Positions 1-9,194 of a stretch of DNA of 64,000 bases are shown here, piece after piece. A program made the translations under genes and the position numbers. This DNA comes from Stenotrophomonas koreensis (GTDB taxonomy: Bacteria; Pseudomonadota; Gammaproteobacteria; Xanthomonadales; Xanthomonadaceae). How positions within the stretch are numbered: position 1 is the stretch's first letter; each line of letters opens with the position of its first letter. Where the stretch lies: contig NZ_LDJH01000005.1 of assembly GCF_001431525.1 (NCBI RefSeq), positions 124,001 to 188,000 of the forward strand, written 5' to 3'. The notes under the pieces were generated by a model. The model worked only from the letters and a program-made list of their open reading frames with translations, ran no database searches and was not told where the DNA came from.

Positions 1-2
1 AG

Positions 3-1760
3 CCGGCCTGGGAAACCCTGCTGGACCTGGATGCACTGAACAAGGCCGAGGGCGAGAACTGGGTCTGGCACGGTGCCAACTGCCTGCGTCCGGCCTATGA
101 GCGTTGCCTGATCGCACTGTCGCGTGGCGGTGCCGACGCCGATGTCACCCGCGAGTTCAACCTGGCCACCAAGTCCTGGGTGGAGGACGGTTTCTACCGC
201 GCCGAGGCCAAGGGCGGGCTGGCCTGGATCGACCAGGACAACGTGTTTGTCTACACCGATTTTGGCGATGGCTCGATGACCACCTCCGGTTACCCGCGGG
301 TGGTCAAGCAGTGGACCCGCGGCACGCCGATGGCCAGCGCCCGGGTGGTCTACGAAGGCCAGGCCGATGACATGTACATCGCCGCTATGCACGACGACAC
401 CCCGGGCTTTGCGCGCAGCTTCGTCTCGCGCACGCTGGCCTTCTACAACAACGAGCTGTACCTGATCGCTGACGGCGGCCAGCTGCAGAAGATCGACGCG
501 CCCAATTCGGCCGAGAAGTCGGTCTTCCGCAACTGGCTGACCTTCGAGCTGCGCGAGCCGTGGACCATTGCCGGTACGCAGTACCCGGCCGGTTCGTTGC
601 TGGTCACCGATTTCAATGCCTGGATGGCTGGCCAACGCCAGGTGCAGGTGCTGTTCACCCCGACCGACACCACCTCGCTGGCCGGCTTCACGTGGACCAA
701 CAGCCACCTGGTACTGAACGTGCTGGACGACGTGAAGAACCGGCTGGAAGTGTTGACCCCGGGGCAGGGCAGCTGGAGCCGTGCGCCGTTCGTTGGCGCG
801 CCGTCCTTTGGCACGATCAGCGTCGGCGCGGTGGACCGCGATGAATCCGATGCACTGTGGATGACCGCGGCCGACTACCTGACCCCGAGCACGCTGTCGC
901 TGGTGCAGATCGGCCAGCCGCCGGAAGTGCTCAAGTCGATGCCGGCCTTCTTCGATGCCGAGGGCAAGGTGATCAACCAGCACTTTGCCACCAGTGCCGA
1001 TGGCACCCGGGTGCCGTACTTCATCGTCCACGACAAGGACATCACCCTGGATGGCAGCAACCCGACCCTGCTGTACGGCTATGGTGGTTTTGAAATCTCG
1101 CTGACCCCGGGCTACTCGGCCAGCATGGGTCGCGCCTGGCTGGCCCAGGGCGGTGTGTATGTGGTGGCCAACATCCGTGGTGGTGGCGAGTACGGCCCGC
1201 GCTGGCACCAGGCCGCACTGAAGGCCAACCGACACAAGGCCTACGAGGACTTTGCCGCGGTGGCGCGTGACCTGATCGCGCGCAAGGTCACCTCGCCGCA
1301 GCACCTGGGCGTGCAGGGTGGCAGCAATGGCGGCCTGCTCACCGGCAACATGCTCACCCAGTACCCGGAGCTGTTCGGTGCGGTGGTGGTGCAGGTGCCG
1401 CTGCTGGACATGCAGCGCTACCACAAGCTGCTGGCCGGGGCATCGTGGATGGCCGAATACGGCAACCCGGATACCAGCGATTGGGAATTCATCCGGACCT
1501 TCTCGCCGTACCACCTGTTCGATGCGGCCAAGGACTACCCGCCGGTGCTGTTCACCACCTCCACCCGCGATGACCGCGTGCATCCGGGCCACGCACGCAA
1601 GATGGCCGCGAAGATGATCGAAGCCGGCAAGGACGTGACCTACTACGAGAACATCGAAGGCGGTCACGGCGGGGCGGCCAACAATGCCCAGGCCGCGCAC
1701 ATGCAGGCGCTGGCCTACCGCTTCCTGTGGGAGCGTCTGGGCGGCAGCCAGGCTGAGTAA
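3..1760 (+). CDS. Prolyl oligopeptidase family serine peptidase (S9), 5' end outside window
   Basis: The reading frame is open from the first bases of the window, so the true start lies upstream; about 585 residues are visible. The C-terminal alpha/beta-hydrolase domain has the nucleophile motif GGSNGG near visible residue 441, the acid Asp in DDRVHPGHA and the catalytic His in EGGHGG. The part before it reads as the beta-propeller that restricts access to short peptides (WETLLDLDALNKAEGENWVW fits the start of an S9A propeller). Such enzymes cleave oligopeptides, often after proline. An in-frame GTG at 180 is too far inside the propeller to be the start. A hairpin terminator follows directly and is shared with the convergent aminotransferase. 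The exact specificity cannot be read from sequence. Confidence 0.9.
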   Translation, partial: PAWETLLDLDALNKAEGENWVWHGANCLRPAYERCLIALSRGGADADVTREFNLATKSWVEDGFYRAEAKGGLAWIDQDNVFVYTDFGDGSMTTSGYPRVVKQWTRGTPMASARVVYEGQADDMYIAAMHDDTPGFARSFVSRTLAFYNNELYLIADGGQLQKIDAPNSAEKSVFRNWLTFELREPWTIAGTQYPAGSLLVTDFNAWMAGQRQVQVLFTPTDTTSLAGFTWTNSHLVLNVLDDVKNRLEVLTPGQGSWSRAPFVGAPSFGTISVGAVDRDESDALWMTAADYLTPSTLSLVQIGQPPEVLKSMPAFFDAEGKVINQHFATSADGTRVPYFIVHDKDITLDGSNPTLLYGYGGFEISLTPGYSASMGRAWLAQGGVYVVANIRGGGEYGPRWHQAALKANRHKAYEDFAAVARDLIARKVTSPQHLGVQGGSNGGLLTGNMLTQYPELFGAVVVQVPLLDMQRYHKLLAGASWMAEYGNPDTSDWEFIRTFSPYHLFDAAKDYPPVLFTTSTRDDRVHPGHARKMAAKMIEAGKDVTYYENIEGGHGGAANNAQAAHMQALAYRFLWERLGGSQAE

Positions 1761-1784
1761 ACCCCTGCCTTCGCTTGTGATCGA

Positions 1785-1808
1785 CAACGCCACCGCAAGG
1801 TGGCGTTG
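1785..1808. terminator. Bidirectional hairpin terminator between S9 peptidase and aminotransferase
   Basis: CAACGCCACC, loop GCAA, GGTGGCGTTG: a perfect 10-bp stem with a tetraloop, followed by TTGT on the plus strand. It sits between two convergent genes, 24 bases after the peptidase stop codon. Confidence 0.75.
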
Positions 1809-1838
1809 TTGTCTGCGCCGCCTGCCGTGTCGCGGTCT

Positions 1839-3023
1839 TCAGCGTTGTTGCTGCCAGCGCTGCAGGCCGCGTTCGATCCGGCCAACCGCCTGCAGCAGGC
1901 GCTCCACCGGCTGGGTGTAGGCGATGCGCAGGTGGGTACTGGCGCCGTGCTGGCCAAAATCCACCCCTGGCGTCAGCGCCACGTGTTCGGTTTCCAGCAG
2001 GAAGTGGCACAGCACCTGGGCATCGTCGGTGAACGCGCCGACATCGCAATACAGGTAGAACGCGCCGTCGGGCACGCGCTCGATGCCCAGGCCGATGGCG
2101 CGCAGGGCCGGCAGCAGGGCATCGCGGCGGCGGCCGAATTCGGCCCGGCGTTGCTCCAGCAGCGCGATCGAATCGGGCTGGAAACAGGCCAGCGCGGCAT
2201 GCTGAGCCATGCTCGGCGCACTGATGTACAGGTTCTGCGCCAGTTTCTCCAGCGCGGGGAGGGCCGCAGGCGGGGCCACCAGCCAGCCCAGGCGCCAGCC
2301 GGTCATGCCGAAATACTTGGAAAAGCTGTTCAGCACCCAGGCGTTGTCATCGACTTCGAGCACACTGGGCGCGTCCATGCCGTAAGTCAGGCCGTGGTAG
2401 ATCTCATCGACCACCAGGTGGCCGTCGTGTGCGCGCACCGCGGCGGCAAGGTCTGCCAGTGCCTCGCGCCCGAGCACGCTGCCGGTCGGGTTGGCCGGCG
2501 AGGCGACCAGGGCGCCGACGCTGTCTTGGTTCCAGCAACGCTGGACATGCGCCGGGGTCAGCTGCCAGTTGTCGGCCGCGCTGACCGGCACCAGTTGCGC
2601 GCTGGCTTCGACCAGGCGCAGGAAGTGGCGGTTGCACGGGTAGCCCGGATCGGCCAGCAGCCAGTGCCGGCCCGGATCGACCAGGGCGCTGGCCGCCAGC
2701 AGCAGTGCGCCCGAGCCGCCCGGGGTGACCACCACCCGGGCCGGATCCACATCAACGTCGTAGCGCTGCTGGTAGAAACCAGCGATCGCCTGGCGCAGGG
2801 CAGGCAGGCCGAGGGCGGCGGTGTAGCGGGTGTGGCCGGCAGCCAGGGCGGCCTGGCCGGCACGGACCACCGGTTCGATCGTGGTGAAATCCGGCTCGCC
2901 GATTTCCAGGTGGATCACATCGTGGCCGGCTGCTTCCAGGGCCTGGGCCCGCGCCAGCAGGGCCATCACGTGGAAGGGGGCGATGTCGCGGCTGCGCGCG
3001 CTGAAGCGGGTCGGATCGGTCAT
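1839..3023 (-). CDS. PLP-dependent aminotransferase, class I/II
   Basis: The 394-residue product is a fold-type I aminotransferase. Visible hallmarks are the N-terminal IHLEIGEPDF, the ANPTG motif, VDEIYHGLTY, the PLP-binding lysine in NSFSKYFGMTGWRLGW, and the C-terminal LRIAY with the substrate-carboxylate Arg. The family transfers amino groups between an amino acid and a 2-oxo acid; an aspartate- or alanine-type substrate is likely but cannot be fixed by eye. The ATG start at 3023 gives MTDPTRFSAR. It is convergent with the upstream S9 peptidase and divergent from the oligopeptidase gene, with an 80-base gap to that gene's start codon. Confidence 0.88.
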   Translation of the reverse strand: MTDPTRFSARSRDIAPFHVMALLARAQALEAAGHDVIHLEIGEPDFTTIEPVVRAGQAALAAGHTRYTAALGLPALRQAIAGFYQQRYDVDVDPARVVVTPGGSGALLLAASALVDPGRHWLLADPGYPCNRHFLRLVEASAQLVPVSAADNWQLTPAHVQRCWNQDSVGALVASPANPTGSVLGREALADLAAAVRAHDGHLVVDEIYHGLTYGMDAPSVLEVDDNAWVLNSFSKYFGMTGWRLGWLVAPPAALPALEKLAQNLYISAPSMAQHAALACFQPDSIALLEQRRAEFGRRRDALLPALRAIGLGIERVPDGAFYLYCDVGAFTDDAQVLCHFLLETEHVALTPGVDFGQHGASTHLRIAYTQPVERLLQAVGRIERGLQRWQQQR

Positions 3024-3102
3024 CGGCTGATCCTAACCCAGCAACCACGCATGACTGGTGGCAAACTGCCTGCCTTGCAACGCATGGACCGCACCCAAAC
3101 TT

Positions 3103-5235
3103 ATGAAATCCCTTGTTCCCCTGTTGATGGCCAGCCTGATGACCCTGCCTGCCGCCGCCGCCGCCGCCGCCCTGCCGGCTGCCCCGGATGTTGAGAAGCG
3201 TCCGCACACCGTGACCGCCCCGCACGGCGCCAGCCGCAGCGATGAGTATTACTGGCTGCGCGATGACAGCCGCAGCGACAAGGACATGCTGGCCTACCTG
3301 AATGCCGAAAATGCCTACGCCGATGCGGTGCTGGCACCGCTGAAGCCGCTGCAGGAGGCGCTGTATGCCGAGATCGTCGGCCGCATCAAGCAGGACGATG
3401 CTTCGGTGCCGTACCGCGACCGCGGCTTCTGGTATTACACCCGCTTTGAAACCGGCAAGGACTACCCGATCCATGCCCGCCGCGAAGGCTCGATGGACGC
3501 GCCCGAGCAGGTCCTGCTCGACCTGAACCCGATGGCCGAGGGCAAGGGCTATTTCGCCGTTGGCGACATGCAGGTCAGCCAGGACAACCGCCTGCTGGCC
3601 TGGGCCGAGGACGATGTCGGCCGCCGCCAGTACACCATCCGCTTCAAGGACCTGAGCACCGGGCAGATCCTGCCTGACGTGATCCAGGGTGTCTCGCCCA
3701 ATGTGGTCTGGGCCGATGACAACCAGACCCTGTTCTATGTCGAGAACGATCCGGAAACACTGCTCACCGTCCGGGTGAAGAAGCATGTGCTCGGCACCCC
3801 GGTCAGCAGCGATGCGCTGGTTTATGAAGAACACGATGACAGCTTCTACATGGGCATCGGCCGCACCACCGATGACCGCTTCATCACCATCGGGGTCGAA
3901 TCCACGGTGTCTTCGGAACTGCGCTACGCGCCGGCCGCCAACCCGGAAACCTTCACCGTGCTGGCCCCGCGCGCGCGCGATGTCGAGTACGACGCCGACC
4001 ACCATGAAGGCCGCTGGGTGATCCGCACCAACAGCAACGGCGCCAGCAACTTCAAGCTGGTCACCGCGCCGTCCGATGCCACCGCCAGCACCCAGTGGAG
4101 CGACCTGGTCGCGCATGACCAGGCGGTGCTGGTGGAAGGCTTTGACCTGTTCGACGGCTACATGGTCGTGGCCGAACGCGCCGAGGCGCTGGAGCGGCTG
4201 CGCGTGCGCTTTGCCGATGGCCGCGATCAGCTGATTGCCGCCGATGAGCCGGTGTATTCGATGGGCCTGTCGGTCAACGCCGAGCCCAATACCGACTGGG
4301 TACGTTACAGCTACACCTCGATGACCACCCCGGCCACCACCTTCGAGGTCAACGTGCGCACCGGCGAGCGCCGCCAGCTCAAGCAGCAGCCGGTGATTGG
4401 CTATGACGCCAGCAAGTACCAGACCGAGCGGGTCTGGGTGACCGCGCGTGACGGTGCCCGCATCCCGGTCTCGCTGGTCTACCGCAAGGGCTTCGTCAGG
4501 GACGGCACCGCCGCGCTGTACCAGTACGCCTACGGCAGCTACGGCATGTCGATGGACCCGGGCTTCAACCTGCCGGCGGTCAGCCTGCTCGATCGCGGCG
4601 TGGTGTATGCCATTGCGCATATCCGTGGGGGCGAGGAGATGGGTCGCAGCTGGTATGACAACGGCAAGCTGCTCAACAAGCAGAACACCTTCAACGACTT
4701 CATCGATGTCACCCGCGCGCTGGTGGCCCAGGGCTATGCCGCTGCCGACCGCGTCGGTGGTGCCGGCGGCAGCGCCGGTGGCCTGCTGATGGGTGCGGTG
4801 GCCAACCAGGCACCGGGCGACTACCGCGCGCTGATGGCCCAGGTGCCGTTCGTCGATGTGGTCACCACCATGCTCGATGCCTCGATCCCGCTGACCACCA
4901 ACGAGTACGACGAGTGGGGCAACCCCGAGGACAAGGTCTACTACGACTACATCCTCCAGTACTCCCCGTATGACAACGTCAGCGCCCAGGCCTATCCGGC
5001 ACTGTTTGTCGGTACCGGCCTGTGGGACTCGCAGGTGCAGTACTGGGAGCCGGCCAAGTGGGTGGCGCGCCTGCGTGATGTGAACACCGGCAAGTACCCG
5101 ATCGTGTTCCGCACCAACATGGAAGCCGGCCACGGCGGCAAGTCCGGCCGCTTCCAGCGTTACCGCGAGATGGCCGAGTACTACGCCTTCATGCTCGACC
5201 AGCTCGGCGTGCCGGCACAGCCACTGGCCGACTGA
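3103..5235 (+). CDS. ptrB: Oligopeptidase B-like S9 peptidase, exported
   Basis: A 710-residue serine peptidase of family S9. The start was placed at ATG 3103 because it gives a clean signal peptide (MKSLVPLLMASLMTLP followed by an alanine run); an in-frame GTG at 3058 would put a hydrophilic stretch in front of it. After the signal come PHTVTAPHG and DEYYWLRDD, typical of the oligopeptidase B propeller. The catalytic Ser lies in GGSAGG near residue 557, the Asp in GLWDSQVQY and the His in EAGHGGKSGR. Oligopeptidase B cuts short peptides after Arg or Lys. The export signal suggests a periplasmic enzyme, unlike the cytosolic E. coli form. The symbol rests on similarity only. Confidence 0.87.
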   Translation: MKSLVPLLMASLMTLPAAAAAAALPAAPDVEKRPHTVTAPHGASRSDEYYWLRDDSRSDKDMLAYLNAENAYADAVLAPLKPLQEALYAEIVGRIKQDDASVPYRDRGFWYYTRFETGKDYPIHARREGSMDAPEQVLLDLNPMAEGKGYFAVGDMQVSQDNRLLAWAEDDVGRRQYTIRFKDLSTGQILPDVIQGVSPNVVWADDNQTLFYVENDPETLLTVRVKKHVLGTPVSSDALVYEEHDDSFYMGIGRTTDDRFITIGVESTVSSELRYAPAANPETFTVLAPRARDVEYDADHHEGRWVIRTNSNGASNFKLVTAPSDATASTQWSDLVAHDQAVLVEGFDLFDGYMVVAERAEALERLRVRFADGRDQLIAADEPVYSMGLSVNAEPNTDWVRYSYTSMTTPATTFEVNVRTGERRQLKQQPVIGYDASKYQTERVWVTARDGARIPVSLVYRKGFVRDGTAALYQYAYGSYGMSMDPGFNLPAVSLLDRGVVYAIAHIRGGEEMGRSWYDNGKLLNKQNTFNDFIDVTRALVAQGYAAADRVGGAGGSAGGLLMGAVANQAPGDYRALMAQVPFVDVVTTMLDASIPLTTNEYDEWGNPEDKVYYDYILQYSPYDNVSAQAYPALFVGTGLWDSQVQYWEPAKWVARLRDVNTGKYPIVFRTNMEAGHGGKSGRFQRYREMAEYYAFMLDQLGVPAQPLAD

Positions 5236-5270
5236 GCCAGCGGCGGCGGTCCTCGAGCCGCCATCGACCA

Positions 5271-5296
5271 CAACGGCCCGGGTGATCGGGCCGTTG
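5271..5296 (+). terminator. Hairpin terminator after oligopeptidase gene
   Basis: CAACGGCCCG, loop GGTGAT, CGGGCCGTTG, then TCCTG. A perfect 10-bp GC stem 35 bases after the stop codon, with only a weak T tail. Confidence 0.65.
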
Positions 5297-5350
5297 TCCT
5301 GTCTGCCCGCGGCTTGCCACTGGGCACCTGCTCAGGCAACGTGCACGCCT

Positions 5351-5764
5351 ATGTCTGCCCCGCAACCGCCCCGCCGTCCCCTTTCCCGTCCGCTGCGCTG
5401 GGCATGGTGTGCGCTGGCCTATGCCAGCCTGGCGCTGGGCATCATCGGCATCTTCGTGCCGGGCCTGCCGACCACGGTGTTCGTGTTGATCGCCGCCTGG
5501 GCGGCCACCCACGGCTCGCAGCGGCTGCACGACTGGCTGCTGGGTCACCCACGCTTCGGGCCTTCGATCCGCAACTGGCGCGAGCATGGTGCGGTCAGCC
5601 GGCGTGGCAAGAAAATGGCCACCGCCACGATGGCGGTGTGCGCGGCAATCACCCTGTGGTGCGTGCCGCTGCTCTGGGTCAAGGTGCTGTCGATCAGCTG
5701 CATGGCCGTGGTCTGCGGGTGGCTGTGGCGGCGGCCACTGCCACCTGAAGAACGCGCCGGCTGA
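5351..5764 (+). CDS. DUF454 (YbaN) family inner-membrane protein
   Basis: A 137-residue membrane protein of the YbaN/DUF454 family. Hydrophobic segments lie at about residues 22-50 (LGIIGIFVPGLPTT is the family signature) and 98-130. Between them is a cytosolic stretch with HPRFGPSIRNW and basic residues. ATG 5351 was chosen over an in-frame ATG at 5282 because the longer form overlaps the preceding terminator and adds a Cys/Pro-rich tail unlike the family. The role of the family is not known. The next gene, lptM, begins 38 bases after its stop codon behind its own -10 element. Confidence 0.8.
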   Translation: MSAPQPPRRPLSRPLRWAWCALAYASLALGIIGIFVPGLPTTVFVLIAAWAATHGSQRLHDWLLGHPRFGPSIRNWREHGAVSRRGKKMATATMAVCAAITLWCVPLLWVKVLSISCMAVVCGWLWRRPLPPEERAG

Positions 5765-5790
5765 GCGCGGCCAGCCCGCCGGGCAGTGGC

Positions 5791-5796
5791 TATACT
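5791..5796 (+). promoter_or_regulatory. -10 element for lptM-dapF-DUF484-xerC
   Basis: TATACT ends seven bases before the lptM ATG, so the predicted transcript start is at or next to the start codon. No good Shine-Dalgarno sequence lies between them, which would fit a leaderless or nearly leaderless mRNA. No clear -35 box is seen. Confidence 0.5.
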
Positions 5797-5802
5797 GCGG
5801 CC

Positions 5803-6027
5803 ATGAACATTTTCAAGCGTCCGATTTTCCGGGTGATGTGGGGCGGCCTGCTGGCCCTTGGCATCGTTGGCTGTGGCAACAAGGGCCCGCTGGTGCTGCC
5901 GGCCAGGCCGCCGGCGCTGGAACAACCGGCGCCGATGCCGGCCGAGCCAGTGGAACCGGCAGCCGCCGACACCGATGCGGTCGATTCCGGTGCTGCCGCT
6001 GACGGCCTCACCGAGCCGGGGCGCTGA
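5803..6027 (+). CDS. lptM: LPS translocon maturation chaperone LptM-like lipoprotein
   Basis: A 74-residue lipoprotein. After MNIFKRPIF there is one hydrophobic segment ending in the lipobox IVGC, followed directly by GNKGPL, the conserved motif of the LptM (YifL) family. The rest is a low-complexity tail rich in Ala, Pro and Glu. In E. coli LptM helps the LptD-LptE outer-membrane LPS translocon form its correct disulfides. Position directly before dapF, as yifL in E. coli, supports the call. Its stop is two bases before the chosen dapF start codon, so the two are co-transcribed. Confidence 0.85.
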   Translation: MNIFKRPIFRVMWGGLLALGIVGCGNKGPLVLPARPPALEQPAPMPAEPVEPAAADTDAVDSGAAADGLTEPGR

Positions 6028-6029
6028 CG

Positions 6030-6878
6030 GTGGCCGTGGCCAGCCAGGCGTTGCGCTTCAGCAAGATGCACGGTGCCGGCAATGACTTTGTCGTCATTGA
6101 CCTGCGCCATGGCCAACCGGCTCCCGATGCCGCCCTGGTGGCGCGGATGGCACATCGACATACCGGCATTGGCTGCGACCAGCTGTTGACCATCGAGCCG
6201 GCGCTGTCCCCTGCGGCGGTGGCGTCCTACCGGATCTGGAACAACGATGGCAGCCTGGCCGGGCAGTGCGGCAATGGCGCGCGCTGTGTGGCGGCCTGGC
6301 TGGTGCGCGAGGGTTCGGCGCCACGTGCCGATTTCATCATCGACAGCCCGGCCGGCGAGCATGCGGTGCGCTGGATCGATGATGGTCACTTTGAAGTCGA
6401 CATGGGCGCGCCGCGCTTTGCCCCTGGCCGGGTACCGCTGCTGGGATTTCCGCATGAGCGCGATGAATACCTGGTGTCGGTGGCCGGTGAGAGCCTGCGC
6501 CTGGGTGCGGTATCGATGGGCAACCCGCACGCGGTGCTGGAGGTCGGCCTGCTCGACACCGCGCCGCTGGAGCGGATCGGCCCGCTGCTGCAGCAGCACC
6601 CGAGTTTTCCAGAGTCGGTCAACGTCGGCTTCGTGCAGGTGCTGGCGCCGGATCATGCGCGCCTGCGGGTGTATGAACGTGGCGTGGGCGAAACCCTGGC
6701 CTGTGGCAGTGGTGCCTGTGCCGCCGCGGTGGTGCTGATGCGGCGCGGGCGGCTGGCGCGCCGGGCACGGATCGAATTGCCGGGCGGAAGCCTGCAGATC
6801 AGCTGGGAAGATGACGCCGCGCCAGTAAAGATGGCCGGTCCGGCAGCATTTGTCTTTGACGGGGAGTGGATCGGATGA
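6030..6878 (+). CDS. dapF: Diaminopimelate epimerase
   Basis: Converts LL- to meso-diaminopimelate, the last step before lysine and the source of the peptidoglycan cross-linking residue. The 282-residue length is normal. KMHGAGNDF is near the N-terminus. The two catalytic cysteines are visible: Cys80 in QCGNGARC and Cys225 in ACGSGAC. The start used is GTG 6030, directly after the lptM stop; a second GTG at 6036 is possible. The stop codon overlaps the next ATG (ATGA). Confidence 0.95.
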   Translation: MAVASQALRFSKMHGAGNDFVVIDLRHGQPAPDAALVARMAHRHTGIGCDQLLTIEPALSPAAVASYRIWNNDGSLAGQCGNGARCVAAWLVREGSAPRADFIIDSPAGEHAVRWIDDGHFEVDMGAPRFAPGRVPLLGFPHERDEYLVSVAGESLRLGAVSMGNPHAVLEVGLLDTAPLERIGPLLQQHPSFPESVNVGFVQVLAPDHARLRVYERGVGETLACGSGACAAAVVLMRRGRLARRARIELPGGSLQISWEDDAAPVKMAGPAAFVFDGEWIG

Positions 6879-7546
6879 GCGAAACCCAACCGGCGCTGGC
6901 CGGGCATGAAGTGGCGGCGTGGTTGCGCCGTCACCCGCAGTTCCTGCAGCAGTATCCGGACCTGGCGATGAGCCTGGTGGTGCCGCGCCAGGATGGCCAG
7001 GCCGCCTCCCTGGTTGGGTATCAGCTGGAAATCCTGCGCGAGAAGAACCGCGATCTGTCCCGCCGCCTGCATGAGCTGGCCAGCAATGCGCAGGTCAACG
7101 AGCAGCTGGCCATGCGCACCCACCAGCTCACGCTGGTCTTGATGCGCCAGCGCACGGCCGCCGACACCCTGAAGGCGATGGCGGCCAGCCTGGCCGAGGA
7201 TTTTGCCGGTGACCAGGTGTCCATCGTGCTGCTGCAGGCGGTGGAGGACCTGCCGCAGGTACCGTGGCTGCAGGTGATTGCCGCCGACGATCCGCGTCTG
7301 GAGGTATTTGCCGATGCGCTGGCCAGCGGCGAGCCGCTCTGTGGCCGCCTGTTGCCGGCACGCAATGCGCTGCTGTACCGCGAGCAGGCCGGCCAGGTGC
7401 AGTCCAGTGCGTTGCTGCCACTGCCGGGGCTGGGGTTGCTGGCCATCGGCAGTACCGACCCCAATCGCTTCTACCCGGGCATGGGCACCGTGTTCCTGCA
7501 CATGATGGCGCAGTCACTGCTCACCGCGCTGGCACGTTTTCGCTGA
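6875..7546 (+). CDS. DUF484 family protein
   Basis: A 223-residue cytosolic protein of the DUF484 family, which has a GAF-like fold. [18 protein letters not shown] at the N-terminus is the family signature. A predicted helical or coiled-coil stretch follows (about residues 48-85, [18 protein letters not shown]). The function is unknown, but the dapF-DUF484-xerC order is conserved in gammaproteobacteria. ATG 6875 overlaps the dapF stop; the upstream in-frame ATG at 6866 is also possible. Its TGA overlaps the xerC ATG by one base, implying translational coupling. Confidence 0.88.
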   Translation: MSETQPALAGHEVAAWLRRHPQFLQQYPDLAMSLVVPRQDGQAASLVGYQLEILREKNRDLSRRLHELASNAQVNEQLAMRTHQLTLVLMRQRTAADTLKAMAASLAEDFAGDQVSIVLLQAVEDLPQVPWLQVIAADDPRLEVFADALASGEPLCGRLLPARNALLYREQAGQVQSSALLPLPGLGLLAIGSTDPNRFYPGMGTVFLHMMAQSLLTALARFR

Positions 7547-8463
7547 TGCACCAGGCCGTGTCGGCCACCGTGGCCCCGGTGGCAGCCTTCCTGGCCCACC
7601 TGCAGCTGGAGCGTAATGCCTCCCCGCATACCCTGGCCGCCTACCAGCGTGACCTGCAGGCCCTGCAGCAGTGGGCCGGGCAGCAGGACATCACTGATGT
7701 GCTGCAGCTGCAGGCCGAGGACCTGCGGGCGTTTGTTGCCGCCGGCCACCGTGCTGGCCTGTCGGCCAGGAGCCTGCAGCGCCGGCTGTCGGCCTGTCGC
7801 AGTTTCTATGCCTGGCACCTGCGTCACGGACGGATTGCGGCCAGCCCGGTAGCCGGCATCCGCGCGCCCAAGGCCCAGCGCAAACTGCCCCAGGTACTCG
7901 ATGCCGACGAAGCGGTGCAGCTGGTTGAACTGCCCACCAATGCCCCGTTGGGTCTGCGTGACCGTGCCTTGCTGGAGCTGTTCTATTCCTCCGGCCTGCG
8001 CCTGAGCGAAGTCTGCGCGCTGCGCTGGCGTGACCTGGATACCGCCACGGCCCTGGTCCAGGTGCAGGGCAAGGGCCGGCGTGAGCGCCTGGTGCCGGTG
8101 GGCTCGCATGCACTCAACGCGCTGGCCCAGTGGCGCGCCGACAGTGGTGGTGCCGATGAGGCGCCGATCTTTCCCGGCCGCAACGGCGGGCCGATCAGCC
8201 AGCGCGCCATCCAGCTGCGGATCAAGCAGCTGGCCCAGCGCCAGGGCCTGTTCAAGCACGTCCACCCGCACATGCTGCGGCACAGCTTCGCCAGCCACAT
8301 CCTGGAATCCTCCGGTGACCTGCGCGGGGTGCAGGAACTGCTCGGCCATGCCGACATCGCCACCACCCAGATCTACACCCACCTGGATTTCCAGCACCTG
8401 GCCAAGGTCTACGACGCCGCGCATCCGCGTGCGCAACGAGTGACAGAGCGCGACATCGAGTAG
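7546..8463 (+). CDS. xerC: Tyrosine site-specific recombinase XerC
   Basis: With XerD it resolves chromosome dimers at dif during cell division. The 305-residue protein has the SAM-like N-terminal domain (LERNASPHTLAAYQRDL) and a complete catalytic set: Arg152, Lys176, His242, Arg245, His268 and nucleophile Tyr277 (LGHADIATTQIYTHLDF). The frame is open further upstream inside the DUF484 gene, but ATG 7546, coupled to that gene's stop, gives the normal XerC length. This is the housekeeping recombinase, not a sign of a mobile element. Confidence 0.95.
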   Translation: MHQAVSATVAPVAAFLAHLQLERNASPHTLAAYQRDLQALQQWAGQQDITDVLQLQAEDLRAFVAAGHRAGLSARSLQRRLSACRSFYAWHLRHGRIAASPVAGIRAPKAQRKLPQVLDADEAVQLVELPTNAPLGLRDRALLELFYSSGLRLSEVCALRWRDLDTATALVQVQGKGRRERLVPVGSHALNALAQWRADSGGADEAPIFPGRNGGPISQRAIQLRIKQLAQRQGLFKHVHPHMLRHSFASHILESSGDLRGVQELLGHADIATTQIYTHLDFQHLAKVYDAAHPRAQRVTERDIE

Positions 8464-8533
8464 CTGTCAATGCACTGGGAGCAGCGGTGCACTGAACGGA
8501 TTCTGTACCCTGCGGTGCTGGGTGGGGGAGTGG

Positions 8534-8561
8534 CTTGAATCATCGCCGGCGTGCCCCATCT
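8534..8561 (+). promoter_or_regulatory. Heat-shock (sigma-32/RpoH) promoter of hslVU
   Basis: CTTGAA (8534-8539), a 14-base spacer, then CCCCATCT (8554-8561). Both boxes match the E. coli RpoH consensus (CTTGAA and CCCCATNT) exactly. It lies 25 bases before the hslV ATG, as expected for heat-shock control of this protease. Confidence 0.88.
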
Positions 8562-8586
8562 TTGGAATTCACCACGGAGTACCGCG

Positions 8587-9138
8587 ATGGATCCCAGCCA
8601 GAACCCTTCTGTTTTTCATGCCACCACGATCTGCTGCGTGCGTCGCGGCGACAAGGTGGCCATTGCCGGTGACGGCCAGGTCACCTTGGGCCACACGGTG
8701 ATGAAGGGCAATGCCCGCAAGGTCCGTCGTCTGGGCCGTGAGGGCCAAGTGCTGGCCGGTTTTGCCGGTGCCGCGGCCGATGCGTTCACCCTGTTCGAGC
8801 TGTTCGAGGCCAAGCTGGAAAAGCACGGCCAGCTGCAGCGTGCCGCCGTGGAACTGGCCAAGGACTGGCGTACCGAACGCCGTCTGGGCAAGCTTGAAGC
8901 CCTGCTCGCGGTGGCCGACCGCGAGACCTCGCTGATCATCAGCGGCACCGGCGATGTGATCGAGCCGGAAGACGGCATCATCGCCATCGGTTCGGGCGGC
9001 TCCTACGCCCTGAGTGCGGCGCGCGCGCTGCTGGCGCACACCGAACTGGATGCCCGCAGCGTGGCCAGCGAGGCGATCAACATCGCTGGCGGCATCTGCA
9101 TCTACACCAACAAGAACGTGGTGGTCGAGGAGCTGTAA
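8587..9138 (+). CDS. hslV: ATP-dependent protease peptidase subunit HslV
   Basis: The peptidase of the HslUV (ClpQY) protease, a double hexameric ring related to proteasome beta subunits. The 183-residue product contains [20 protein letters not shown]; cleavage before the first Thr of TTI exposes the N-terminal nucleophile. [18 protein letters not shown] and the C-terminal GGICIYTN are typical. ATG 8587 follows an ACGGAG ribosome-binding site; an in-frame ATG at 8551 overlaps the heat-shock promoter and is rejected. The propeptide before the Thr is longer than in E. coli HslV. Confidence 0.95.
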   Translation: MDPSQNPSVFHATTICCVRRGDKVAIAGDGQVTLGHTVMKGNARKVRRLGREGQVLAGFAGAAADAFTLFELFEAKLEKHGQLQRAAVELAKDWRTERRLGKLEALLAVADRETSLIISGTGDVIEPEDGIIAIGSGGSYALSAARALLAHTELDARSVASEAINIAGGICIYTNKNVVVEEL

Positions 9139-9194
9139 GCCGTACGGCTTGCTGCTGCCTACAACCCCACGTTGCTGTTAGCCAGGAATTGCCC

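Noticed and set aside
2752..5271. 839-residue open frame on the minus strand opposite the oligopeptidase gene
   Set aside because: It mirrors the coding strand of a clear S9 peptidase; its His/Gly/Arg-rich make-up comes from GC-rich third positions.
7546..8463. Tyrosine recombinase as a sign of a mobile element
   Set aside because: Length, motifs and the dapF-DUF484-xerC context show it is housekeeping XerC; no attachment sites or phage genes are near.
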